From the NCBI GenBank assembly GCA_017457555.1, contig JAFTHG010000113.1, positions 1 through 6,989 of the forward strand: 6,989 nt of DNA, given 5' to 3'. The DNA is from Kiritimatiellia bacterium (GTDB lineage: Bacteria; Verrucomicrobiota; Kiritimatiellia; RFP12; DVOR01). This document shows positions 1 through 6,026 of the stretch, piece by piece. Every line of letters begins with the position of its first letter. Within the stretch, counting starts at the first letter, position 1. The notes beneath the pieces are model-generated. The model was not told the DNA's origin. It searched no databases and worked only from the letters and a program-made list of their open reading frames with translations. The translations under genes were made by a program, and so were the position numbers.

Positions 1-9
1 CCTCTCCTT
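1..9 (-). promoter_or_regulatory. Probable ribosome binding site of a leftward gene starting just off the left edge
   Basis: Read on the minus strand, the last bases of the window are GAAGGAGAGG. This contains AAGGAG (positions 4-9), a near-perfect Shine-Dalgarno core, with only three further bases before the edge. A start codon would be expected within a few bases beyond position 1. No other gene claims this region, and the upstream transcription unit ends at the hairpin at 263-303, so a new leftward gene is plausible. The start codon itself is not visible. An alternative start is the minus-strand ATG at 17-19, which stays open to the edge but has no Shine-Dalgarno sequence of its own. Confidence 0.45.
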
Positions 10-31
10 CGGTGCACATATCAATGACACA
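7..31. repeat. Direct repeat copy 1 (CTTCGGTGCAC-N7-TGACACA)
   Basis: An exact 11-base word at 7-17 is followed, after 7 bases, by the 7-base word TGACACA at 25-31. The same two words recur in the same order at 65-90 with an 8-base gap. On the minus strand the pair reads TGTGTCA-N7-GTGCACCGAAG. This copy runs directly into the putative ribosome binding site at the left edge, so a bound protein or RNA structure here could affect the presumed leftward gene. Function unknown. Confidence 0.5.
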
Positions 32-64
32 CTTAACTCACACATCTTCAACCATTTACCGCAT

Positions 65-90
65 CTTCGGTGCACTTTTTATTTGACACA
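65..90. repeat. Direct repeat copy 2 (CTTCGGTGCAC-N8-TGACACA)
   Basis: Second copy of the two-part repeat. CTTCGGTGCAC lies at 65-75 and TGACACA at 84-90, and the 11-base words of the two copies are offset by 58 bases. The interior bases differ between copies (ATATCAA against TTTTTATT) while both outer words are exact. This looks more like a bipartite binding site than a recent duplication, although two copies are too few to be sure. Confidence 0.5.
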
Positions 91-262
91 TTACGAAAAA
101 ATCCTGATTCCTCTTTCAGCCTCTCCCCTACTTTATCTCAAACCATCCGCGCGTCTACAAAATTATTCATGCATAAAACACCCATGCGCGAATGACAAAT
201 GATTACACATTCCTGCAAAGGTAGATTCATCCTCTCCGATTGTAAAAAACATATGCGTCCCC
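91..262. other. Non-coding stretch, no recognisable feature
   Basis: Pyrimidine-rich on the plus strand, lying between the tRNA-Arg terminator and the direct repeats. It is probably leader or promoter DNA for the gene beyond the left edge. The word CCTCTCC occurs at 120-126 and 231-237 as well as at 1-7. A TTGTCA hexamer on the minus strand (193-198) would make a fair -35 element, but no matching -10 lies at the right distance. I see no convincing gene, RNA or promoter here. Confidence 0.4.
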
Positions 263-303
263 AAAACAAAAAAGCGCACACACCGTGAATGGCGTGTGCG
301 CTT
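263..303 (-). terminator. Rho-independent terminator after tRNA-Arg
   Basis: The arms AAGCGCACAC (272-281) and GTGTGCGCTT (294-303) are exact reverse complements of 10 bp. Two further C-G pairs lie inside, past a single mismatch, closing a six-base loop. On the minus strand the hairpin is followed by a T-rich run (263-271, TTTTTTGTTTT-like). It lies 6 bases past the CCA end of tRNA-Arg, so it ends that tRNA and, if co-transcribed, the whole rodA-rng-lptD unit. Confidence 0.92.
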
Positions 304-309
304 AAGAAG

Positions 310-386
310 TGGCGCGCCTGGAGGGGTTCGAACCCCCGACCCGCGGCTTAGAAGGCCGCTGCTCTGTCCAACTGAGCTACAGGCGC
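310..386 (-). tRNA. tRNA-Arg (anticodon TCT), CCA encoded
   Basis: A 77-base minus-strand tRNA with a complete cloverleaf. The acceptor stem pairs GCGCCTG with CAGGCGC. The D stem is GCTC/GAGC. The anticodon stem GCGGC/GCCGC holds the loop CTTCTAA, with anticodon TCT at 350-352. The T arm GGGGG-TTCGAAC-CCCTC has one G-U pair. The discriminator base is G (313), and the terminal CCA is encoded at 310-312. It reads AGA and, by wobble, AGG codons. Its 5' end lies only 9 bases after the lptD stop codon, with no evident promoter between, so it is probably released from the lptD transcript by RNase P. A strong hairpin terminator follows at once. Confidence 0.97.
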
Positions 387-395
387 AATGGCTTT

Positions 396-2837
396 TTATT
401 CTTTTGGGCGCTGCAACTTACGGATATTCGTCAGGTTACCCCACGACATCCAGTCCAGATCATCCTCTTCCTTCGGGAAAGCACGTAACCACATACCCAG
501 CGACAACTTCAAATCGCTATCGTGTTTGTACTCGTCTTCCGAAACATAACTCGGCTGAAATTCCACATTGAAGCGGAAACTCATACAATCCAAATTGTAC
601 TGCAGAAACCCACCAATTTCTTCCAAGTCATTGTATTCCAGATTGTAGCGGGCATAAAGTGACCAGTCAAACGTATCGCAGACATGATGAAGGAAGCCAC
701 CATAAATCAAAGCATCCTGCACTGGATCCGTCCAGTAGTAGTCATACAAATCATGGTCGCGGCGCAAATAACCGGCATAATAGGTGACTTTCTTTGTATA
801 GGCCCGCACACCAATATCCCAGAATGCTAAACGCCCTTCTTCCGGATCGTACTGAATATCCGAAACAATATCAAAGTAGCGCGTGGGTGAGAATGCAGTA
901 TCTAAACCAAGAATACGGAAACCTGTCGGTTCTTTCACGCGTTGTGCCCGTTTACGCAGATTATCACGACCCGGCTGTTCGCGATGACGCCACCGCACCC
1001 AGTGATCTTGCGTCTGAGCCACATACACACTGTACAAATCTACATTGAGGTAACGCGTCAGCACATTATCTTTAGCTCGACGCTGAAGCAGATTCCGCAC
1101 ACCGAAACGTACCCCAGAATAACGGTGCGTGGGCGTCAAACCATCCGAAGCAAACCGATCACGCCATTCGTATTCCTGATCAATGCGGTCAAATGCATAA
1201 GACTGGTCTTCCGGACCTTCTTGCGAACCAGGCACATAAGTGAAGTCCACATACGGAATCACCGTGTGACGCATCGTTTCAAAGTCCTTCCAATAGCGTG
1301 CCTGCAATGTAATCCCCATTTCAAAGAGCGAACGGAAGAGCGCATCATTATCTGGGGAATCCGAGTAGTATGTGCCACGCCACCCCAAACGCGGAGTCAG
1401 CGTCACACCATCCGTCAGACTGAATGGACGGCGGAACATATGCCGTGTGTCCAGACGCAGACTTTCAAAATAGGCCCAGTTACCCGGCCGGTAACTGTAG
1501 CGTTTCATTGAAGCGCCTCGATTCTTTGCTGCTTGACGTTCGTACCACCCTACCGTGGTCTGCGATTCATAATAGAGTTCTGGAATATCAAAAACACGCT
1601 TCGGCAAGGTATCCAACCGGAATTCCGGCAAACGTCGCGTGCCAGCATAGAAGGAATTCAAGGGACCGCCGATTGACAACGAGTTCACCCACGTATTTTC
1701 ACGGTGTTCATAGTTGGCAATGCCCACGGGTTCAGAAGCATCGCGCACGGAAATTTCCTTGTAATCCGAACGAAATTCCGAGTCGCTGACATATTCACCT
1801 TCAATTGAGATGAAGTCGCGCGGCGAAAAATCAATCCATTCGCGAAGACCAAACGAATATCGGTAGTCATTGTAAGGGCTCTGCCAGTTGAGATTTTCCG
1901 TTTCCAAATCTTCATTGTGCCGTGCGACATAGGCAGAAACGCGTCCTTGTTGAATCGTATCTTCACCGAAAACGCCACCCAGTGTGCGCCACGTCAGTTC
2001 CTGCCCTGCGGCAATACCATACTTACTGCGAAGATCCACGGCGGTCTTTCCGTAAAGCAACGCATCATCTTCCGGACTTCCTGCAATGGGATAGACATAG
2101 CCTGTCAGCAAATAAGCCCCCCACTTGGAGGAGAATCCCGGCATGACACGCCACCCGTAATGGGAGTTCAAGTCACGATAGTAATAAGGTGCCCACATTA
2201 CAGGAATGCCAAACAGATGAAAGACTGCATCCCGCAATTCCAGAAATTCCTTATCTTTGTAACGGACAGCACCTTTAACACTCCAGTGCCAGGCAGAAGT
2301 ATCATTGGTACACGTGGTGATAGTGGCGTTTTTAGAATACGCGATGCCATCTTCGTCACGGGCGATGCTGTCTGCCAAAACGGCAAATTCGCCCAAGCGC
2401 AACAGCCCCGCTCCTATCAGGCCACGGCCGGTTTTGTGATTGAAATCAATCGTATCACCCTGCCATGAACCACCTGCCTGCGAATAAATATCAATATTTC
2501 CTTCTGCGTGAATATCCCCGGTCTGATAATCGTAGGTTGCCCGATCACAGGTCATTGTGATATCAGAGAAGGTGATGAGCACATTTCCCTGCAACACCGC
2601 CAGCCCAGTTTCCTGATCGGCAGTCATCTTATCGGCATTGACATGAATCTTGCCATTGGGATCCATCTTCGGCACACTGAAGCCGATTTTATCAAACGCA
2701 TCCGAAGAGAGCGATTGTGCCTGCACGCTACCCGCCACAAAGAGCAAGCCGCACAGAACGCCTCTCAGCAGACGGACAGCCCATTGCCAATGGCCTGTTG
2801 TTTGCGAAGCGGTTGAAATTTGAAAGGAATTGAGCAT
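396..2837 (-). CDS. lptD: LPS-assembly protein LptD (outer-membrane LPS translocon)
   Basis: An 813-residue LptD/OstA-type protein; the E. coli protein is 784 residues. LptD forms, with the LptE lipoprotein, the outer-membrane barrel that inserts LPS into the outer leaflet. A signal peptide is visible (hydrophobic core about 24-37, likely cleavage VQA40-Q41). An OstA/LptA-like jellyroll follows at about 60-160, with repeated strand motifs such as LQGNV and AEGNI. The transition segment carries FGIPVMWAPYYY (209-220), matching the family's 'iPvfYlPY' motif. The remainder alternates aromatic and polar residues as in a large beta-barrel, ending near 783 with a charged tail. Mature cysteines are C97 and C176 (periplasmic) and C720 and C751 (late barrel). 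M1 is chosen because the next Met is M58, beyond the signal peptide; a weak GGAACAGG lies upstream. It starts 15 bases after the rng stop. Sequence away from the motifs is divergent, but the assignment is firm. Confidence 0.9.
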   Translation of the reverse strand: MLNSFQISTASQTTGHWQWAVRLLRGVLCGLLFVAGSVQAQSLSSDAFDKIGFSVPKMDPNGKIHVNADKMTADQETGLAVLQGNVLITFSDITMTCDRATYDYQTGDIHAEGNIDIYSQAGGSWQGDTIDFNHKTGRGLIGAGLLRLGEFAVLADSIARDEDGIAYSKNATITTCTNDTSAWHWSVKGAVRYKDKEFLELRDAVFHLFGIPVMWAPYYYRDLNSHYGWRVMPGFSSKWGAYLLTGYVYPIAGSPEDDALLYGKTAVDLRSKYGIAAGQELTWRTLGGVFGEDTIQQGRVSAYVARHNEDLETENLNWQSPYNDYRYSFGLREWIDFSPRDFISIEGEYVSDSEFRSDYKEISVRDASEPVGIANYEHRENTWVNSLSIGGPLNSFYAGTRRLPEFRLDTLPKRVFDIPELYYESQTTVGWYERQAAKNRGASMKRYSYRPGNWAYFESLRLDTRHMFRRPFSLTDGVTLTPRLGWRGTYYSDSPDNDALFRSLFEMGITLQARYWKDFETMRHTVIPYVDFTYVPGSQEGPEDQSYAFDRIDQEYEWRDRFASDGLTPTHRYSGVRFGVRNLLQRRAKDNVLTRYLNVDLYSVYVAQTQDHWVRWRHREQPGRDNLRKRAQRVKEPTGFRILGLDTAFSPTRYFDIVSDIQYDPEEGRLAFWDIGVRAYTKKVTYYAGYLRRDHDLYDYYWTDPVQDALIYGGFLHHVCDTFDWSLYARYNLEYNDLEEIGGFLQYNLDCMSFRFNVEFQPSYVSEDEYKHDSDLKLSLGMWLRAFPKEEDDLDWMSWGNLTNIRKLQRPKE

Positions 2838-2852
2838 AACCTGTTCCAGTGT

Positions 2853-4433
2853 TTAGACTGAACGATTTTCAGAAACAGCGTACAACACCTTTCCATCCCG
2901 ATCAAGAATGGCAAAGGATTCCGGGTGACGGGCCACTTCGCTCTTAAAGGTCAGTTTTCCGGAATAACGGCGTTGCATTTCCACCAACATCTGCTCATCT
3001 TCATTACGCAGACGTTCCATCACAGAGGGTGCCACCAACACTTGCAGATCGGTAGCGCCCGGAGCGTGTTGTTGCTTCCGCATCACGGCGGCAATCTGAC
3101 GTTGAATATCCACCGACAGCGCCAGCGGACTCTTAATCACGCCATGACCCTTGCAATAAGGGCAATCAATGTACATTTGCGAAAGGAGACTTTCTTCCTG
3201 ACGCTGACGGGTCATTTCCATCAGGCCGAGTTCTGAAATGGGTAGCACATTCGTCCGGGCACGATCCCGTTTAACTGCGGCCTTCATCGCCTTGTAAATC
3301 TGATTCTGGTGCTTCCGGCTCTTCATATCAATGAGATCGATCACCACCAAGCCACCGATATTCCGCAGTCTCAACTGGCGGGCCACCTCTTCGACAGCCT
3401 CCATATTCACTTCCAGAATCGCCTCTTCCTGAGACCCCTTACCGCGATGGCGCCCCGTATTGACGTCCACGGCAATCAAAGCTTCCGTTTCATCAATCAC
3501 CAGATAACCGCCACTCTTCAGGTGAACTTTACGACGGAAAGCCTCTTCCATCTGCGTTTCTACACCGTAGTGGTCAAAAATCGGCAAATGCCCCTTGTAG
3601 AGTTCGATCACACGGCGCGCGCGACGCGAGATGCGTCCTGCCACCTCACGAATACGATTAAACGCTTCAGCATCGTCAATAATAACGCGGTCAATATCTT
3701 CCGTCAACCAATCGCGAACCACGCGCTCCACCAAATCAGGTTCAGAATAGACACATGCCGGAGCGTGAAGTGTTTGAATATTGCGCTGTAACTGCCCCCA
3801 AACATCCAGAATATTGCGTAAATCACGGCAGAAAGCTCGCTGATTAGCTCCCGACCCCACCGTACGCACAATAATTCCCACACCGGGTGGCAAGGGCAAA
3901 CGGTCCAAAATCTTCTTCAAACGCAAGCGTTCTTTGGCATCCGCAATCTTCCGCGAAACGCCACGCGTAGACTTTGCCGATGGCATCATCACCAAATAAC
4001 GCCCCGGCAGCGACAAATTCGCTGTAACACGTGGCCCCTTTGTACCAATGGGCCCCTTCGTCACCTGAACGACAATTTCGCTTCCGGGCGGGAACCGCTT
4101 GGCAATTTCATCATTAGAGATCCGTTTCCGCTTGGAGGCTCGGTTGTCTTCATCCTCATCCAGCCCACCCTCTTCATCGGGAATCATGTCCCAATAATGC
4201 AAAAAGGCGTTCTTTTTAAGGCCAATATCCACAAATGCCGCCTGCAAATCGTGTTCCAGATTCTGGATGCGTCCTTTGAAAATGCACCCGACCAGACGCT
4301 CCTCCATGGGATGTTCTACCTGAAATTCCTCTACGCGGCCATTTTCAACCACGGCTACGCGCGTTTCCAGTTTTTCAACATTAACAACGATTTCGCGTCG
4401 CTTACTTTTCCGTTTAAAGAGCCAACCAAACAT
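2853..4433 (-). CDS. rng: Ribonuclease G (RNase E/G family endoribonuclease)
   Basis: A 526-residue single-strand-specific endoribonuclease; in E. coli RNase G matures the 5' end of 16S rRNA and cuts some mRNAs. An N-terminal S1 RNA-binding region (about 35-145) is interrupted by an acidic then basic stretch (85-104). The RNase H-like and catalytic core follows. The two magnesium-binding aspartates lie in VDVNTG (D323) and VVIDLIDM (D366), equivalent to D303 and D346 of E. coli RNase E. The zinc-link CPYCKGHG (C424, C427) mediates dimerisation in the family. Motifs such as GTKGPRVT, SLPGRYLVMMP, LKSGGYLVID and RQLRLRNIGG match RNase G closely. The protein ends soon after the core, without the long disordered degradosome scaffold of RNase E, which supports RNase G. 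The start has a good AGGAC Shine-Dalgarno five bases away. The gene begins 21 bases after rodA, echoing the mreBCD-to-rng linkage of proteobacteria. Confidence 0.95.
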   Translation of the reverse strand: MFGWLFKRKSKRREIVVNVEKLETRVAVVENGRVEEFQVEHPMEERLVGCIFKGRIQNLEHDLQAAFVDIGLKKNAFLHYWDMIPDEEGGLDEDEDNRASKRKRISNDEIAKRFPPGSEIVVQVTKGPIGTKGPRVTANLSLPGRYLVMMPSAKSTRGVSRKIADAKERLRLKKILDRLPLPPGVGIIVRTVGSGANQRAFCRDLRNILDVWGQLQRNIQTLHAPACVYSEPDLVERVVRDWLTEDIDRVIIDDAEAFNRIREVAGRISRRARRVIELYKGHLPIFDHYGVETQMEEAFRRKVHLKSGGYLVIDETEALIAVDVNTGRHRGKGSQEEAILEVNMEAVEEVARQLRLRNIGGLVVIDLIDMKSRKHQNQIYKAMKAAVKRDRARTNVLPISELGLMEMTRQRQEESLLSQMYIDCPYCKGHGVIKSPLALSVDIQRQIAAVMRKQQHAPGATDLQVLVAPSVMERLRNEDEQMLVEMQRRYSGKLTFKSEVARHPESFAILDRDGKVLYAVSENRSV

Positions 4434-4454
4434 GTCTGTCCTGCATCAAAAGGG

Positions 4455-5654
4455 TTATTGGCGGAAAACTGCATCTGTACTGCGTCCATGAATCGCAACA
4501 CTCTGCAGAAAGCCCATCGCCATCATCATCACAAGCATAAACGTTCCGCCCTGACTGATGAAGGGTAATGGCAGTCCCGTAATTGGAACTATCCGCACTG
4601 TCATACCTATATTAATAAAAATATGACAAAATAGCAAGGTTACAACACCAATACAAAGAAGTTTTCCGATATTATCTTCGCATTGGAGCCCGATATACAC
4701 ACCTGGCAAGAGAATGCCAAAGAGATAAATTCCCAGTAAAAGTGCCGATCCGGCAAATCCGGTCTCCTCGGCAACCACGGGAAAAATGAAGTCGTTCATG
4801 CTCACCGCAGCCGGTAAATAACCCAGACGATGCTGCACGCCGCGTCCATAACCTTTACCCCATGCGCCGCCACTTCCTACGGCTATCTCGCTCTGCCGCG
4901 CATTATAGCCTGTCTTGTAGGGATCGCGCATGGGGTACAAAAAGGTTTCCACGCGGTCAATCTGGTGCGGTAAAAGCCCAGTCCACTTCAAAATCTGCTC
5001 AGATCGCTCCTTAGGAACGCCCTCTGCTTTGGCAATTTTAACCAACGTCAATTCATAACTCACAATCAAAACTAATGCCAATACACCAAAACCCAAAATC
5101 TTCGGCGTAATCCGTGCCGCAAACAGCATTGCCAACACCGTCGGCCCCAGAACCAGAGCCGTCCCTAAGTCCGGTTCCAATAAAATCAACGCCGCGGGAA
5201 GCCCGGCCAGAAGTCCACAAAGACAGAGCCCTTTAAAACTGCGAAACCGGTCAATCTTGTCGCCCAGCAACCACGCCAGAATCATCATCACAGCCAATTT
5301 CGCCGGTTCGCTCGGCTGCAAACCGAAAAGCCAACGGCGTGCACCCATGCGCGCCACGCCAATACCGGGGATCAATACCAGCACCAGAGCACCCAAAATC
5401 CCAAGATAAACCCACGGTGACCACTTCATCCACTTCCGGTAATCCCAGAAAGCCAGGCAAAACATCAGCAGGACACCCCAGAAGACAAATTCCAATTGTC
5501 CGACCCAAAGCGTTTGCAACTTCACGGTGGCACGGGCACTGCAAGCCGATTTGACAAACAGCACCCCTGCCGTTGCCAAAATCAAAGACGCCGCCAACAA
5601 CACCCAGTTCAGGCGTTTGACCTTTTCCCAAAGCTTTTTATACCACGGTTCCAT
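4455..5654 (-). CDS. rodA: Rod shape-determining protein RodA (SEDS peptidoglycan glycosyltransferase)
   Basis: A 399-residue inner-membrane SEDS protein that polymerises lipid II into glycan strands in the elongasome, normally paired with the transpeptidase PBP2 and guided by MreB. About ten hydrophobic segments are visible (first about 17-35, last about 365-388). Family motifs in order are GARRWLFGLQPSEPAKLAV (from 104), EPDLGTALVL (160-169), the large loop with YNARQSEIAVGSGGAWGKGYG (from 250), and NIGMTVRIVPITGLPLPFISQGG (from 348). D288 in MNDFIF is the expected catalytic aspartate (E. coli D262). The loop before it, LPAAVSMND, differs from the usual LPERHTD and is two residues longer. 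An in-frame TAA two codons upstream fixes M1 as the first possible ATG. The Shine-Dalgarno is weak: a perfect DnaA-box sequence occupies that spot. No PBP2 or mreBCD gene is present here. First gene of the rodA-rng-lptD cluster. Confidence 0.96.
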   Translation of the reverse strand: MEPWYKKLWEKVKRLNWVLLAASLILATAGVLFVKSACSARATVKLQTLWVGQLEFVFWGVLLMFCLAFWDYRKWMKWSPWVYLGILGALVLVLIPGIGVARMGARRWLFGLQPSEPAKLAVMMILAWLLGDKIDRFRSFKGLCLCGLLAGLPAALILLEPDLGTALVLGPTVLAMLFAARITPKILGFGVLALVLIVSYELTLVKIAKAEGVPKERSEQILKWTGLLPHQIDRVETFLYPMRDPYKTGYNARQSEIAVGSGGAWGKGYGRGVQHRLGYLPAAVSMNDFIFPVVAEETGFAGSALLLGIYLFGILLPGVYIGLQCEDNIGKLLCIGVVTLLFCHIFINIGMTVRIVPITGLPLPFISQGGTFMLVMMMAMGFLQSVAIHGRSTDAVFRQ

Positions 5655-5657
5655 CCG

Positions 5658-5666
5658 TTATCCACA
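5658..5666 (+). promoter_or_regulatory. Perfect DnaA-box 9-mer next to the rodA start
   Basis: TTATCCACA matches the strongest consensus DnaA box exactly and lies three bases upstream of the rodA start codon, where the ribosome binding site should be. By simple base-count arithmetic about 0.05 exact matches are expected by chance on both strands of a window this size. DnaA binding here could repress or time rodA expression. The sequence match is certain; the function is inference. Confidence 0.4.
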
Positions 5667-5704
5667 CCCTTCGCTCCGCCCTGTGTACAGCAGCGTCGCG
5701 ATAC

Positions 5705-5732
5705 AAAAAAACCCACGAGAACGCTCGTGGGT
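5705..5732 (-). terminator. Rho-independent terminator after tRNA-Tyr
   Basis: A perfect 9-bp stem, ACCCACGAG (5711-5719) with CTCGTGGGT (5724-5732), closes a four-base loop. It is followed on the minus strand by a run of six or more Ts (5705-5710/5711). It begins 5 bases past the CCA of tRNA-Tyr and about 50 bases before rodA. rodA must therefore have its own promoter in that short gap or depend on read-through. Confidence 0.93.
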
Positions 5733-5737
5733 AAACA

Positions 5738-5822
5738 TGGTGGTGGGTCTACGATTCGAACGTAGGAAGGCAGAGCCAGCGGATTTACAGTCCGCCCCAG
5801 TTGGCCACTTTGGTAACCCACC
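5738..5822 (-). tRNA. tRNA-Tyr (anticodon GTA), CCA encoded
   Basis: An 85-base class II tRNA on the minus strand. The acceptor stem pairs GGTGGGT (5816-5822) with ACCCACC (5742-5748). The anticodon stem GCGGA/TCCGC holds the loop CTGTAAA, with anticodon GTA at 5786-5788. The long variable arm TGGCTCTGCCTTC is typical of bacterial tRNA-Tyr. The T arm is CTACG-TTCGAAT-CGTAG. The discriminator is A and the CCA is encoded at 5738-5740. It has its own promoter upstream and a hairpin terminator directly downstream, so it can be an independent single-tRNA unit. Confidence 0.97.
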
Positions 5823-5840
5823 GAATTGAAAACGGCATAT

Positions 5841-5869
5841 ATTATGGCATATCCACATCTGAAATGCAA
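5841..5869 (-). promoter_or_regulatory. Sigma70-type extended -10 promoter of tRNA-Tyr
   Basis: On the minus strand TTGCAT (5864-5869) is followed, after exactly 17 bases, by CATAAT (5841-5846), five of six bases of the TATAAT consensus. A TG pair one base before the -10 makes it an extended -10 type, which compensates for the weak -35 (three of six). Transcription would begin near 5834, giving a leader of roughly a dozen bases before the tRNA. Confidence 0.6.
5849..5857 (+). promoter_or_regulatory. DnaA-box-like 9-mer inside the tRNA-Tyr promoter spacer
   Basis: ATATCCACA matches the DnaA-box consensus TTATCCACA at eight of nine positions, in the same orientation as the perfect box 191 bases away. 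It lies wholly within the 17-base spacer between the -35 and -10 hexamers of tRNA-Tyr, where a bound protein would block RNA polymerase. The match is visible; regulation is inference. Confidence 0.3.
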
Positions 5870-6026
5870 GCAGAAAATTCAAAACTATCCGAAAAAACGC
5901 TTCTGCATCTTGTTACATTTCTAAAACTAACCGTTTTGATCCGTCTCTTTTTAATCTTGGATCTATTTATAATGTACTTCTTTCTACCTTATATATAGTA
6001 CAGATGGAGCGGTGAGGCGGTTAGCT
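5870..6026. other. AT-rich intergenic stretch
   Basis: Lies between the tRNA-Tyr promoter and the terminator of the GspE/PilB-family gene, and is clearly richer in A and T than the flanking genes (for example TTATATATAG at 5989-5998). It contains a 44-codon plus-strand reading frame (5864-5998) encoding a hydrophobic peptide, but no Shine-Dalgarno sequence supports it. I see no RNA gene or convincing plus-strand promoter. Confidence 0.4.

Noticed and set aside
83..88. Perfect TTGACA hexamer on the plus strand
   Set aside because: No -10-like hexamer occurs 16 to 18 bases downstream and no plus-strand gene follows; it is also part of the direct repeat.
138..230. 30-codon minus-strand frame directly after a GGAGAGG
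   Set aside because: The purine-rich word abuts the ATG with no spacing, no promoter is evident, and the peptide shows no recognisable pattern.
120..237. CCTCTCC occurring at 1-7, 120-126 and 231-237 as a repeat family
   Set aside because: A seven-base pyrimidine word in pyrimidine-rich DNA is expected by composition, and the flanks do not match.
296..571. Plus-strand 91-codon frame containing GVRTPDPRLRRPLLCPTELQ
   Set aside because: Its start is the antisense of tRNA-Arg, a well-known source of falsely annotated hypothetical proteins, and the rest is the reverse of the lptD 3' end.
942..1511. 189-codon plus-strand frame, and similar long frames opposite lptD, rng and the GspE/PilB-family gene
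   Set aside because: They lie entirely opposite strongly supported genes, lack recognisable motifs and have no ribosome binding site that I can see.
4110..4180. Charged insert in the S1 region of RNase G as a novel domain
   Set aside because: E. coli RNase G has an extension of similar size at the same place; the charge is distinctive but the insertion is normal for the family.
5527..5829. Plus-strand frame ending in RFERRKAEPADLQSAPVGHFG
   Set aside because: Antisense of tRNA-Tyr fused to the antisense of the rodA 5' end; a typical tRNA shadow.
5658..6000. Possible replication origin (two DnaA boxes plus AT-rich DNA)
   Set aside because: Only one perfect and one near match are present, and no dnaA, dnaN, gidA, rpmH or similar origin neighbour is seen; kept only as possible DnaA-regulated sites.
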